Part shown: in pieces, positions 24,664-31,773 of the stretch
Numbering within the stretch: position 1 is the stretch's first letter
Layout: each line of letters begins with the position of its first letter
Source of the DNA: an uncultured Candidatus Marinamargulisbacteria bacterium
GTDB lineage: Bacteria > Margulisbacteria > Riflemargulisbacteria > GWF2-35-9
DNA: 49,597 nucleotides
Reading direction: 5' to 3'
Assembly (NCBI GenBank): GCA_903910705.1
Contig: CAIWAN010000057.1
Coordinates: 1-49,597, forward strand
The notes under the pieces: generated by a model
What the model was told of the DNA's origin: nothing
Databases searched by the model: none
The model's input: the letters and a program-made list of their open reading frames with translations, nothing else
Program-made: the position numbers and the translations under genes

Positions 24664-25959
24664 TTATGCTTTTTCCAACGCTTGATCGATATCGGCGAGA
24701 ATATCATCGATATGCTCGATCCCAATGGACAGACGAATAAAATCCTGTGTCACACCCGTCGCTTCTTGTTCCGCTGGGGACAATTGCTGATGGGTCGTAC
24801 TCGCCGGATGGATCGCCAAACTCTTTGCATCGCCCACATTGGCCAAATGCGAGATCAGTTCGAGATTATTAATAAAGGTCTTACCCGACTCTAAGCCGCC
24901 CTTAATCCCAAAACCAAGAATAGCCCCTGCCCCTTTTTTAAGGTACTTGGCTACTTTTGATTTTTCAGGACTATCATCGAGTCCAGGATAATTTACCCAC
25001 GCCACCTTAGGATGCTTCTTTAGGTGTTTAGCAACGGCTAGGGCATTTTCACTATGGCGAACGATCCGAAGGTGAAGCGTTTCAAGCCCTTGAATAAATT
25101 GGAAGGAATTGAACGGTGACACCGCCGGACCTAAGTCGCGAAGCAAGGTCACGCGGGCCACAATGATATAGGCGATATTGCCAAGCGGCTTCAGCGCTTC
25201 GACAAAGTTGATCCCATGGTAACTGGGGTTAGGTTCTGCGATCAGAGGGAACTTGCTTTTGCCGTTCTCTTTAACGGTCCAATCAAACTTACCCGAGTCC
25301 ACGATCAAGCCACCGAGCGATGTCCCATGTCCCCCGATGAACTTGGTTGCCGAGTACACAATGATGTCCGCGCCAAAATCAAAAGGGCGAACAAGGTAAG
25401 GGCTGACGGTGTTGTCGATAATCAGCGGCAGGTTGTGCTTATGCGCTAACGTTGACAGGGCTTCGATATCAGCCACATTGAGTTTCGGGTTTCCGATACT
25501 TTCGGCGTAGATCGCTTTGGTCTTAGGGGTGATCGCCTTCTCGATAGCGGCCAAATCATCTGAGGGAGCGAACTTAACGTTGATCCCAAACTTTGGCAAG
25601 GTGTAGTGGAACAGGTTGTACGTTCCACCATAAAGGTTATCGAGCGAAACGACTTCATCGCCGTTCTGGGCAATGTTGAGAATCGCGAGCGTTATCGCAG
25701 ACGATCCCGAGGCCACACCGAGCGCCCCGACGCCTCCATCCAATTCAGCAATACGTTTTTCTAAAACATCCGTGGTGGGGTTCATGAGTCGAGTGTAAAT
25801 GTTCCCGAACTCTGCAAGGCCAAAAAGAGCGGCCGCATGGTCAGTATTTTTGAACTGATACGATGTCGTCTGATAGATCGGAACCGCTCGAGAGCCGGTC
25901 GTCGGATCAGCGACTTGTCCTCCGTGTAATAAAATGGTCTCTGCTTTATATTTTGCCAT
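24664..25959 (-). CDS. metY: O-acetylhomoserine sulfhydrylase, second MetY
   Basis: A 431-residue PLP enzyme closely resembling the mar-linked MetY. Lys206 lies in [27 protein letters not shown] and [15 protein letters not shown] are further signatures. It heads the leftward operon metY2-cysK-rrf2-CGS-like-patB behind the promoter and operator at 26022-26072. With cysK next to it, its likely sulfur source is sulfide, giving homocysteine. The mar-linked copy more likely uses methanethiol. That split is inference from context, not residues. Confidence 0.92.
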   Translation of the reverse strand: MAKYKAETILLHGGQVADPTTGSRAVPIYQTTSYQFKNTDHAAALFGLAEFGNIYTRLMNPTTDVLEKRIAELDGGVGALGVASGSSAITLAILNIAQNGDEVVSLDNLYGGTYNLFHYTLPKFGINVKFAPSDDLAAIEKAITPKTKAIYAESIGNPKLNVADIEALSTLAHKHNLPLIIDNTVSPYLVRPFDFGADIIVYSATKFIGGHGTSLGGLIVDSGKFDWTVKENGKSKFPLIAEPNPSYHGINFVEALKPLGNIAYIIVARVTLLRDLGPAVSPFNSFQFIQGLETLHLRIVRHSENALAVAKHLKKHPKVAWVNYPGLDDSPEKSKVAKYLKKGAGAILGFGIKGGLESGKTFINNLELISHLANVGDAKSLAIHPASTTHQQLSPAEQEATGVTQDFIRLSIGIEHIDDILADIDQALEKA

Positions 25960-26021
25960 CTTGCTTTCCTCCTATATTTATTATTCTTATTGCGATCATC
26001 AAAGATTCCTTTCTTTTTATT

Positions 26022-26045
26022 ATAGTTTGTCTATGTGGTTAGTAT
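26022..26045 (-). promoter_or_regulatory. Operator of metY2-cysK-rrf2 operon
   Basis: Plus-strand ATAGTTTGTCTATGTGG followed by TTAGTAT aligns without gaps to the ABC-operon site; the CTAT core and the TTAGTAT arm are identical. It overlaps the -10 box of the leftward promoter by two bases. It would make the rrf2 gene in this operon autoregulated. Confidence 0.6.
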
Positions 26046-26072
26046 AGTATTATCCAATAGATCGATTGTCAA
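26044..26072 (-). promoter_or_regulatory. Promoter of metY2-cysK-rrf2 operon
   Basis: On the minus strand TTGACA (26067-26072), 17-base spacer, TACTAT (26044-26049). The -35 box shares bases with the -35 of the divergent second rrf2 promoter. Confidence 0.6.
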
Positions 26073-26094
26073 GCATCAACTTTATCCTTATAAT
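26066..26094 (+). promoter_or_regulatory. Divergent promoter of second rrf2, leaderless
   Basis: TTGTCA (26066-26071), 17-base spacer, perfect TATAAT (26089-26094). The expected transcript start (26101-26103) coincides with the ATG at 26103, and no ribosome-binding site is present, so the mRNA is probably leaderless. Confidence 0.6.
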
Positions 26095-26102
26095 ACTCGA
26101 CT

Positions 26103-26561
26103 ATGAAGGTATCCTTTAAAGGTGATTATGCACTAAAGATCATCCTTGATCTTTCTCTCCTCTATCATCAGAGTAAAACGGCCCTTACCCAGATCCGAGA
26201 AATTGCCCGCCGGCAAGATATCCCCGAGAAGTTCCTTGAGCAGATCGTCTCCATTCTAAAGCAAGCCAATTACCTTCGCACCATTCGAGGCCCCAAGGGC
26301 GGGATTGCCCTATCGAAGGCCCCGTCGCAGATCACCCTAGGAGAGATTATTCGTCTGATCGATGGCACCACCGCCCCGATCGCCTGTGTCAGTTGCACCC
26401 AGTACAGCCGATGCGACTTTGAGACGCGTTGTGTATTTAAGGGGGTTTTTGAAGAGATCCGCAACAAAACCAATGCGATCGTTGACAACATCACGTTTCA
26501 AGAACTCTACGAACGCCAAACCCACCAAGAGGCAACCATCTTCCAAGGCTTCGGGATTTAA
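26103..26561 (+). CDS. Rrf2-family transcriptional regulator, second copy
   Basis: A 152-residue Rrf2 protein: FKGDYALKIILDLSLL, DIPEKFLEQIVSILKQANYL and wing RGPKGGIALS. Cysteines at 95, 98, 104 and 110 (C-x2-C-x5-C-x5-C) suggest an Fe-S or thiol-sensing site, spaced differently from the first copy (C-x3-C-x3-C-x5-C). It is transcribed divergently from the metY2 operon, whose -35 overlaps its own, so binding by either Rrf2 protein could switch both directions. The two proteins probably sense different signals or antagonise each other; that is inference. Confidence 0.85.
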   Translation: MKVSFKGDYALKIILDLSLLYHQSKTALTQIREIARRQDIPEKFLEQIVSILKQANYLRTIRGPKGGIALSKAPSQITLGEIIRLIDGTTAPIACVSCTQYSRCDFETRCVFKGVFEEIRNKTNAIVDNITFQELYERQTHQEATIFQGFGI

Positions 26562-26684
26562 GCTTCTTCAAAATGCGGTCACCTCGGCTTCTCTCAGTGT
26601 CCGCCTAATAATAATCCAGCTATTTTTCACTTTTTCTGTTTGAAACCTTCTTTTGGTGGGAATACTAGCTTATAGAGGTAAGTA

Positions 26685-27230
26685 ATGGTCAAAGATATAA
26701 AAACGCAAGTCAAAATACTCAAAGAAGATACCCAAGAGCTTTCCAAAAAGGTCAGGGACTTAACAATGCAGTACAAAATGCCGAACTGCTATCTCATATT
26801 GAATGCCAACTACAAAATACTTTGCCTAACCATCAAAAACACGGCACCCGTTACGACGCTTGTCGACGAGCTAAACACCATCCTTCGCCAATATGGCCAT
26901 GAGCTGACTAAGCTTGATGTCAAAATCAGAACAAAGATCAACGAGATCATCCAAAACGAAGCCCTCAACTTTGTCCAAATGTACTACGAGTACAAAGACA
27001 AACAAAACAACCACTTCCTCACCCTTGATGAGCGCTTAGCCCAAACCCATATCGAGCTTAGCAGCGACAATCTGCAGCTTCGATTAAAAAGCAACCTCCT
27101 CTTAAGCGACTTCACGCTAAAAGCCGAGGCCACCTTAACCGATGTCAACCTCTTGCTAAAAACCTTCCAAGATCTTTTTACCCGATTTGTCGTACAAATG
27201 CATATCAAAGAAAGTGCGATAAGCAAATAA
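26685..27230 (+). CDS. Hypothetical helical protein (181 aa)
   Basis: A 181-residue soluble protein, mostly helical, with heptad-like stretches (VKDIKTQVKILKEDTQELSK at the N-terminus, then ELTKLDVKIRTKINEII and the C-terminal helices). There is no signal peptide or recognised domain. GAGG lies before ATG 26685. It precedes another small orphan by 15 bases, and the two are probably co-transcribed. They sit between two regulator genes of the sulfur region, but no sequence feature links them to sulfur. Confidence 0.6.
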   Translation: MVKDIKTQVKILKEDTQELSKKVRDLTMQYKMPNCYLILNANYKILCLTIKNTAPVTTLVDELNTILRQYGHELTKLDVKIRTKINEIIQNEALNFVQMYYEYKDKQNNHFLTLDERLAQTHIELSSDNLQLRLKSNLLLSDFTLKAEATLTDVNLLLKTFQDLFTRFVVQMHIKESAISK

Positions 27231-27245
27231 TCAAGGAGGCAAGAA

Positions 27246-27530
27246 ATGGCATTAACAGTACCTGACAATAAATATGGAATTACTTCCAACGTCAACAACA
27301 TCAGCAACACAACCTTAAGCGAAGCAGGACGATTAGCTTTAAATGGGACAGGTCTTCTAACCCCAGATGGGAAAGGGATTAAGCCTGAATATGCGGCCTT
27401 TATACCAGAGCAAGGGGTTACCCCTTCAACCATGACAACCGACCAAGTGAAAAAATTCATTTCATGCGTCGTGGATAGCCTGCTCGGTGATAGTATGGGA
27501 CGGAAGGGTATTTTTCGTCCTTATTGTTGA
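27246..27530 (+). CDS. Hypothetical small protein (94 aa)
   Basis: A 94-residue protein, Asn/Thr/Gly-rich in the first half (NKYGITSNVNNISNTTLSEA) and helical in the second (MTTDQVKKFISCVVDSLLGD), ending RPYC. AAGGAGG eight bases before the ATG supports expression. It is coupled by position to the 181-residue gene upstream. No family is recognised. The composition of the first half recalls secreted or filament-associated small proteins, but there is no signal peptide. Confidence 0.55.
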   Translation: MALTVPDNKYGITSNVNNISNTTLSEAGRLALNGTGLLTPDGKGIKPEYAAFIPEQGVTPSTMTTDQVKKFISCVVDSLLGDSMGRKGIFRPYC

Positions 27531-27561
27531 GGCCTAATAATCTTGTAACGGTGATTTCCTC

Positions 27562-27590
27562 TTGAAAAAAAGGACTCCATACTTTAACAT
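27562..27590 (+). promoter_or_regulatory. Putative promoter of arsR-sqr operon
   Basis: TTGAAA (27562-27567), 17-base spacer, TAACAT (27585-27590). The implied start near 27597 is two bases from the ATG, giving a second leaderless regulator mRNA. The -10 is weak. Confidence 0.35.
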
Positions 27591-27593
27591 CTA

Positions 27594-27605
27594 TTAACAT
27601 GTTAA
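27594..27605 (+). promoter_or_regulatory. Palindrome over arsR start (candidate ArsR operator)
   Basis: TTAACATGTTAA is a perfect 12-base palindrome spanning the ATG at 27599. ArsR-family repressors bind such short AT-rich palindromes at their own promoter, so autoregulation is likely. Confidence 0.5.
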
Positions 27606-27889
27606 CCCGAAGCGACCTTGAGTGCCAACGTGTGCTCGACATGCTTAGCATTTTATCCAACAAGTCGCGGCTCAAAATATTGTGCCTCCTTCGCGAGGGC
27701 GAGTTTAACGTTAGCGAAATCATCACTGTTGTGGGAGGTAAACCATCAAATATTTCCCAACAGATCAAGATCCTTTCACTGGCTGGCTACATTAAAGGGC
27801 GCCGCCAAGAAAAACACATTTTCTATTCCCTCACCAACGAGACCATCCGTGGAATCCTAGATTATTTACAAAAGTGCTATATCAACTAA
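27599..27889 (+). CDS. ArsR-family regulator, possible persulfide sensor (BigR/SqrR-like)
   Basis: A 96-residue winged-helix protein of ArsR type (LSNKSRLKILCLLREGEFNV, then KPSNISQQIKILSLAGYIKG). It lacks the metal-binding ELCVCDL motif. C29 in the RLKILCLL helix and C93 near the C-terminus lie where BigR, SqrR and YgaV carry the two cysteines that form a tetrasulfide bridge with persulfides. C9 is an extra cysteine. It is followed after ten bases by an SQR-like gene, the usual target of such sensors. No ribosome-binding site precedes the ATG. The persulfide role is inference from cysteine position and context. Confidence 0.8.
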   Translation: MLTRSDLECQRVLDMLSILSNKSRLKILCLLREGEFNVSEIITVVGGKPSNISQQIKILSLAGYIKGRRQEKHIFYSLTNETIRGILDYLQKCYIN

Positions 27890-27899
27890 GGAGGACGAT

Positions 27900-29132
27900 A
27901 TGAAGAAGCTTGTCATTTTAGGTGCGGGGTCTGCAGGAACGATGATGGCCAATCATCTGAACAAAAAGCTCGACAAAGCCGAATGGTCCATCACGATCAT
28001 CGACGAATATGAGTCGCATTATTATCAACCCGGATTCTTGTTCATTCCGTTTGGTATCTATAAAGCAAAAGATGTCGTTCGCTCGAAGCATGACTTTATC
28101 CCCAAAGGCGTCGAATTTATCCTTAAGCGGGTCAAAACCATTGCTGCCGAAAGCAACACGATCACCTTAGCGTCGGGAGAGACCCTGCCGTATGACCTGC
28201 TTATTATTGCCACCGGCGCCAAGATCAACCCTGCCGAAACAGCCGGACTCGACGAGGGCTGGTACAAAGATATTTTCGATTTCTATACCCTTGAGGGAGC
28301 CAAGGCGCTCTACGAACGCCTCAAAACGTGGACAGGCGGAAAGATGGTAGTCCATATTACCGAACTGCCCATTAAATGCCCCGTTGCCCCGCTTGAGTTT
28401 AGTTTTCTCGCCGATTCGTGGCTTCGCAAAAAAGGGCTTCGCGACAAAACCGAACTCATTTACGTGACCCCTCTTTCGGGTGCCTTTACCAAACCAACCA
28501 GCTCCAAAGCCTTGGGCTATCTGCTCGAAGAAAAGGGCATCAAGTTGGTCACCGATTTTGGCGTGATGCAAGTCGATGCCGAGAAGAAAAAGCTCATTTC
28601 GTATGATGAGATCGAAGTCGACTATGACCTACTTGTCACCATCCCCACCAATATGGGCGACCGAATGATCGAGGAATCCGGCCTTGGGGATGACCTTAAC
28701 TATGTCGCTACCGATAAGAACACGCTGCAATCCAAAGCGTATCCGAACGTTTTCGTCATCGGTGACGCGACCAACATCCCTGCCTCTAAGGCGGGGTCTG
28801 TGGCTCACTTTGAAGCCGAGATCTTAACCGAAAATATTTTACTTTTCCTCGAAGGCAAACCGCTCAAGCCCGATTTTGACGGCCATGCCAACTGTTTTAT
28901 CGAATCCGGCAACGGCAAAGCACTCCTCATCGATTTCAATTACGACGTCGAACCGGTTTTTGGCACGTTCCCCTTCCCCATTATCGGGCCGATGCAGCTC
29001 CTACGCGAATCACGGCTTAATCATATTGGAAAAATGGTTTTTAAATGGATATACTGGAACATGCTGTTGCGCGCGATCCCTATTCCGCTCATCACCGCAA
29101 AAATGTCTCGAATGGGAAAGAAAATTAAATAG
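27900..29132 (+). CDS. Sulfide:quinone oxidoreductase-like flavoprotein
   Basis: A 410-residue FAD-dependent pyridine-nucleotide-disulfide-type enzyme. The dinucleotide motif GAGSAGTMMA is at 8-17, the second conserved stretch LIIATGAKINP at 101-111 and VFVIGDATNIPASKAG at 284-299. C160 (PIKCPVAP) and C332 (HANCFIESG) match the two catalytic SQR cysteines that carry the sulfur bridge. The C-terminal 40 residues are aromatic and basic, suitable for membrane docking. AAGGAGG precedes the ATG. The gene follows an ArsR-type sensor and precedes tusE and dsrE2, so sulfide oxidation to persulfide that is handed to cytoplasmic carriers is a fair reading. Electron acceptor is unproven. Confidence 0.85.
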   Translation: MKKLVILGAGSAGTMMANHLNKKLDKAEWSITIIDEYESHYYQPGFLFIPFGIYKAKDVVRSKHDFIPKGVEFILKRVKTIAAESNTITLASGETLPYDLLIIATGAKINPAETAGLDEGWYKDIFDFYTLEGAKALYERLKTWTGGKMVVHITELPIKCPVAPLEFSFLADSWLRKKGLRDKTELIYVTPLSGAFTKPTSSKALGYLLEEKGIKLVTDFGVMQVDAEKKKLISYDEIEVDYDLLVTIPTNMGDRMIEESGLGDDLNYVATDKNTLQSKAYPNVFVIGDATNIPASKAGSVAHFEAEILTENILLFLEGKPLKPDFDGHANCFIESGNGKALLIDFNYDVEPVFGTFPFPIIGPMQLLRESRLNHIGKMVFKWIYWNMLLRAIPIPLITAKMSRMGKKIK

Positions 29133-29144
29133 GAGGACGGAAAA

Positions 29145-29456
29145 ATGGTACAAAAGACATTGGCTGGAAAAAACGTTGAGGTAAATGATGAAGGCTATAT
29201 GACCACCCCATCCGAATGGAGTCGCGATATTGCGACGGCACTCGCCACCGAGATCGGCATTACGTTAACCGACAAACATTGGGAAGTCCTTGAGTATCTG
29301 CGCAAGAGTTTTAATGAAGGGGTCGCGCTGAGCCTTCGCAAAGTCGGCAACTCTGGCATTGTCGATATCAAAGGGCTTTATTCGCTTTTTCCGGGTGGCC
29401 CGCTTAAGAAATCGGCTTTGATCGCTGGCATTCCCAAACCCGCTAGTTGCGTCTAA
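29145..29456 (+). CDS. tusE: TusE/DsrC-family sulfur carrier
   Basis: A 103-residue DsrC/TusE protein. Typical segments are NDEGYMTTPSEWSRDIATAL, then LTDKHWEVLEYLRKSF, and the C-terminal arm ending IPKPASCV. Only the penultimate cysteine (C102) is present; the second cysteine of true DsrC, eleven residues earlier, is absent (KKSALIAG region). So it is a TusE-like sulfur acceptor rather than a DsrC for dissimilatory sulfite reductase. TAGGAGG lies before the ATG, 12 bases after the SQR-like gene. Confidence 0.88.
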   Translation: MVQKTLAGKNVEVNDEGYMTTPSEWSRDIATALATEIGITLTDKHWEVLEYLRKSFNEGVALSLRKVGNSGIVDIKGLYSLFPGGPLKKSALIAGIPKPASCV

Positions 29457-29470
29457 AGAAAGGAACCATC

Positions 29471-29947
29471 ATGACCGACAAACCTGAATCCATTAAAAAA
29501 GTTTCGATCATTTGTGCGAGTGGAGATATTGAATCGGTTTATGCGACCCTCATTATGAGTAATGGGGCGGTCATGGAGGGCATGGAAGCCAATATTTTCT
29601 TTACCTTCTGGGGCATCAATGCCGTCAAAAAGCGCAGCATGAACAAAATAAAAACCGCGGTCATCGGCAACCCCGCGATGCCCATTCCCTCGATCCTAGG
29701 GCTGATCCCTGGACTATCGTGGCTCGCCTCAAAGGCCATGATGTGGCGCATGAACCAGCTTGATATCCCGCCTGTGGATGAATTCCTTGAGATGATCCAA
29801 GCCGGTGGCGGACGTGTTTTTGTCTGCAAGGCTGCCGTGGATATGTTTATGGTCAAAAAGGAACAACTCTGGGAGGGTGTCGAAGATATCATCACCGTGG
29901 GTACTTTTTATGAACTCGCCGCAGGTGGACAGATTATTTTTACCTAG
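29471..29947 (+). CDS. DsrE2-type sulfur carrier, second copy
   Basis: A 158-residue DsrE/DsrF/DrsH-like protein (CASGDIESVYATLIMSNGAV, then FFTFWGINAVKKRS) with the conserved cysteine in RVFVCKAAVDMF. The hydrophobic insertion IPSILGLIPGLSWLASKAMM could touch the membrane. The frame opens at 29447, but AAAGGA before ATG 29471 marks the start. It is last of the arsR-sqr-tusE-dsrE2 operon. It is a paralogue of the gene at 2210-2683, whose partner there is a TusA-like protein rather than TusE. Confidence 0.85.
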   Translation: MTDKPESIKKVSIICASGDIESVYATLIMSNGAVMEGMEANIFFTFWGINAVKKRSMNKIKTAVIGNPAMPIPSILGLIPGLSWLASKAMMWRMNQLDIPPVDEFLEMIQAGGGRVFVCKAAVDMFMVKKEQLWEGVEDIITVGTFYELAAGGQIIFT

Positions 29948-29961
29948 ATATACTACCGCCC

Positions 29962-30841
29962 ATGCAAAACATCATGGATGACCTTAAAACGATCGTTGAA
30001 CTCGCGATCAAAGAAGATGTCGGCCGAGGCGATATCACATCGATCCTGACCATTGCCTCCGAGCAGATGTCTGAGGGCAAGATCATTGCCAAGGCTGACG
30101 GCATTATCAGCGGCATGATGGTCGTCGACTATATTCTTCGGGCACATACCTCGATCGAATATACGATCCTCATTAAAGACGGCGAGTTTGCCACCCGAGG
30201 CGAAACCGTCCTTCGGATGAAAGGGTCGGCTATCGAGATCCTCACGTATGAACGGATTATGCTTAACTTTCTGCAACACCTCAGCGGCATTGCCACCTAT
30301 ACCAATCAATTCGTTTTGACCGTCATCAACTATGGCGTCAAGATCCTTGATACGCGCAAAACCTTACCCGGCATGAGAAAGCTTGAGAAAAAAAGCTGTC
30401 CTTGACGGCGGCGGCATGAACCACCGCATGGGGCTTTATGCGGCGATCCTTATCAAGGAGAACCATATCAAGGCGTCTGGCTCTATCACCAAAGCGTATG
30501 AAAAAATTAAATCCTCGCCTCAATATGATCGACTCAGCAAACGACCCGACTTTTTTGTTCAGGTCGAGACCGAAGATCTGGATCAAGTGCGCGAGGCTTG
30601 TCTTTTGGGGGTCGATGAAATCCTTCTCGACAATATGCCCAATAGCTTGATGAAGGAGTCTATTTCGCTCATTCGGAATTTGTCACCCAATACCTCCATC
30701 GAGGTGTCGGGGAATGTAAACCTCGAAAGCATCATTTCTATCGCTCGATTACGACCCGACCGGATCAGTATCGGCAAGATCACCCATTCAGCGCCCGTAC
30801 TCGACCTATCACTCCTTTTGGATGACATCCTAATCGTTTGA
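29962..30841 (+). pseudogene. nadC: Quinolinate phosphoribosyltransferase NadC, frameshifted
   Basis: Two frames together encode a full NadC of about 290 residues, which makes nicotinate mononucleotide from quinolinate. The first frame (from 29962) carries the N-terminal domain to DTRKTLPGMRKLEKK; the second carries AVLDGGGMNHRMGLYAAILI through to the TGA at 30839-30841. The break falls in a run of seven A at 30388-30394; with six A the enzyme would be continuous (KLEKKAVLDGGG). All catalytic segments survive on both sides. A sequencing or assembly homopolymer error is most likely; a recent real mutation or slippage at the A-run is possible. The stop overlaps the next start (TGATG). Confidence 0.85.
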
Positions 30842-31761
30842 TGCGGCTGGTCTTTTTTGGCATTACCCAGTTTGCAACCAGTGGTCTTCGAAAACTGATC
30901 GAACGCGGGACACCCCCTGTTGCATTGGTCGTCGCCCCTGTGATGGCCCAAGATATCGAAAACATGAAACAGATCGGCAGTGCCCATCAGATCCCTGTCT
31001 TCGCGCCGGCTGATGTAAACGCACCCGACTTTGTTGCAGCCCTTGCAGCCCTTAACCCCGACATCTTGATCACCTATACCTTTGATAAAAAACTGGGGCC
31101 CGAGGTTCTCGCTTTGACCCAACATGCTTACAACATGCACCCCGCCCTACTGCCCGATTATCGAGGCAATAACCCCTATTTCTGGACACTTGCAAACGGG
31201 GAGACTGAAACGGGCGTGACCTTTCATCGACTCACACAGCACTTTGATCAAGGCGATATCCTCCTCCAAACCCGCATCCCTATTCACCCCAACGATACGT
31301 GTGGGTTGGTCGTTGCGCGGCAGGAAGGTATTGCAGCCACTATGCTTGATCAACTACTCGGTCTTATCGAATCAGACAAACCTCTGCCCGCCACCCCTCA
31401 AATTGAGGGAACCTTCAAGCGTGCCCCCAAGCCAACGATAGAAGACCACTTTATTCACTGGGACTGGCCCACTCATGTCATTATTGATCGGATCCGCGCC
31501 ATTAATCCGTTCTCGGGTGCCTTCGCTCAATACAAACAAGACATCCTTGCTATTTACCAAGCAAAGCCCATCACCTTTGAAAGTCCAGACCCTGCGGGAA
31601 CCGTTGTGATGTTGACACCCGAAGGCCCGCTCATTAAAACAGGTGATGGAGCGATCGTCTTATTGATCGTCATGGTCGGAAAAAAATATCTACTCTCCGG
31701 TAATGATTTTATTGAAAACGAGAACGTTCATGTCGGCGATAAAATAACCTGTTTGGAATAA
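30841..31761 (+). CDS. Methionyl-tRNA formyltransferase-like protein
   Basis: A 306-residue N10-formyltetrahydrofolate-dependent formyltransferase. The catalytic triad N98, H100 and D136 (YNMHPALLPDYRGNNPYFW, then HFDQGD) has the same spacing as Asn108/His110/Asp146 of E. coli Fmt. The C-terminal part with RIRAINPFSGAFA resembles the tRNA-binding domain of Fmt, though the match is loose. The N-terminal folate loop differs (VMAQDIENMKQI), so a sugar or other formyltransferase is an alternative. It overlaps the nadC stop by one base. Confidence 0.75.
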   Translation: MRLVFFGITQFATSGLRKLIERGTPPVALVVAPVMAQDIENMKQIGSAHQIPVFAPADVNAPDFVAALAALNPDILITYTFDKKLGPEVLALTQHAYNMHPALLPDYRGNNPYFWTLANGETETGVTFHRLTQHFDQGDILLQTRIPIHPNDTCGLVVARQEGIAATMLDQLLGLIESDKPLPATPQIEGTFKRAPKPTIEDHFIHWDWPTHVIIDRIRAINPFSGAFAQYKQDILAIYQAKPITFESPDPAGTVVMLTPEGPLIKTGDGAIVLLIVMVGKKYLLSGNDFIENENVHVGDKITCLE

Positions 31762-31773
31762 GGAGTCCTCATC

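Noticed and set aside
29145-29456. DsrC of dissimilatory sulfite reduction
   Set aside because: The second conserved cysteine is missing and no dsrAB genes are present.
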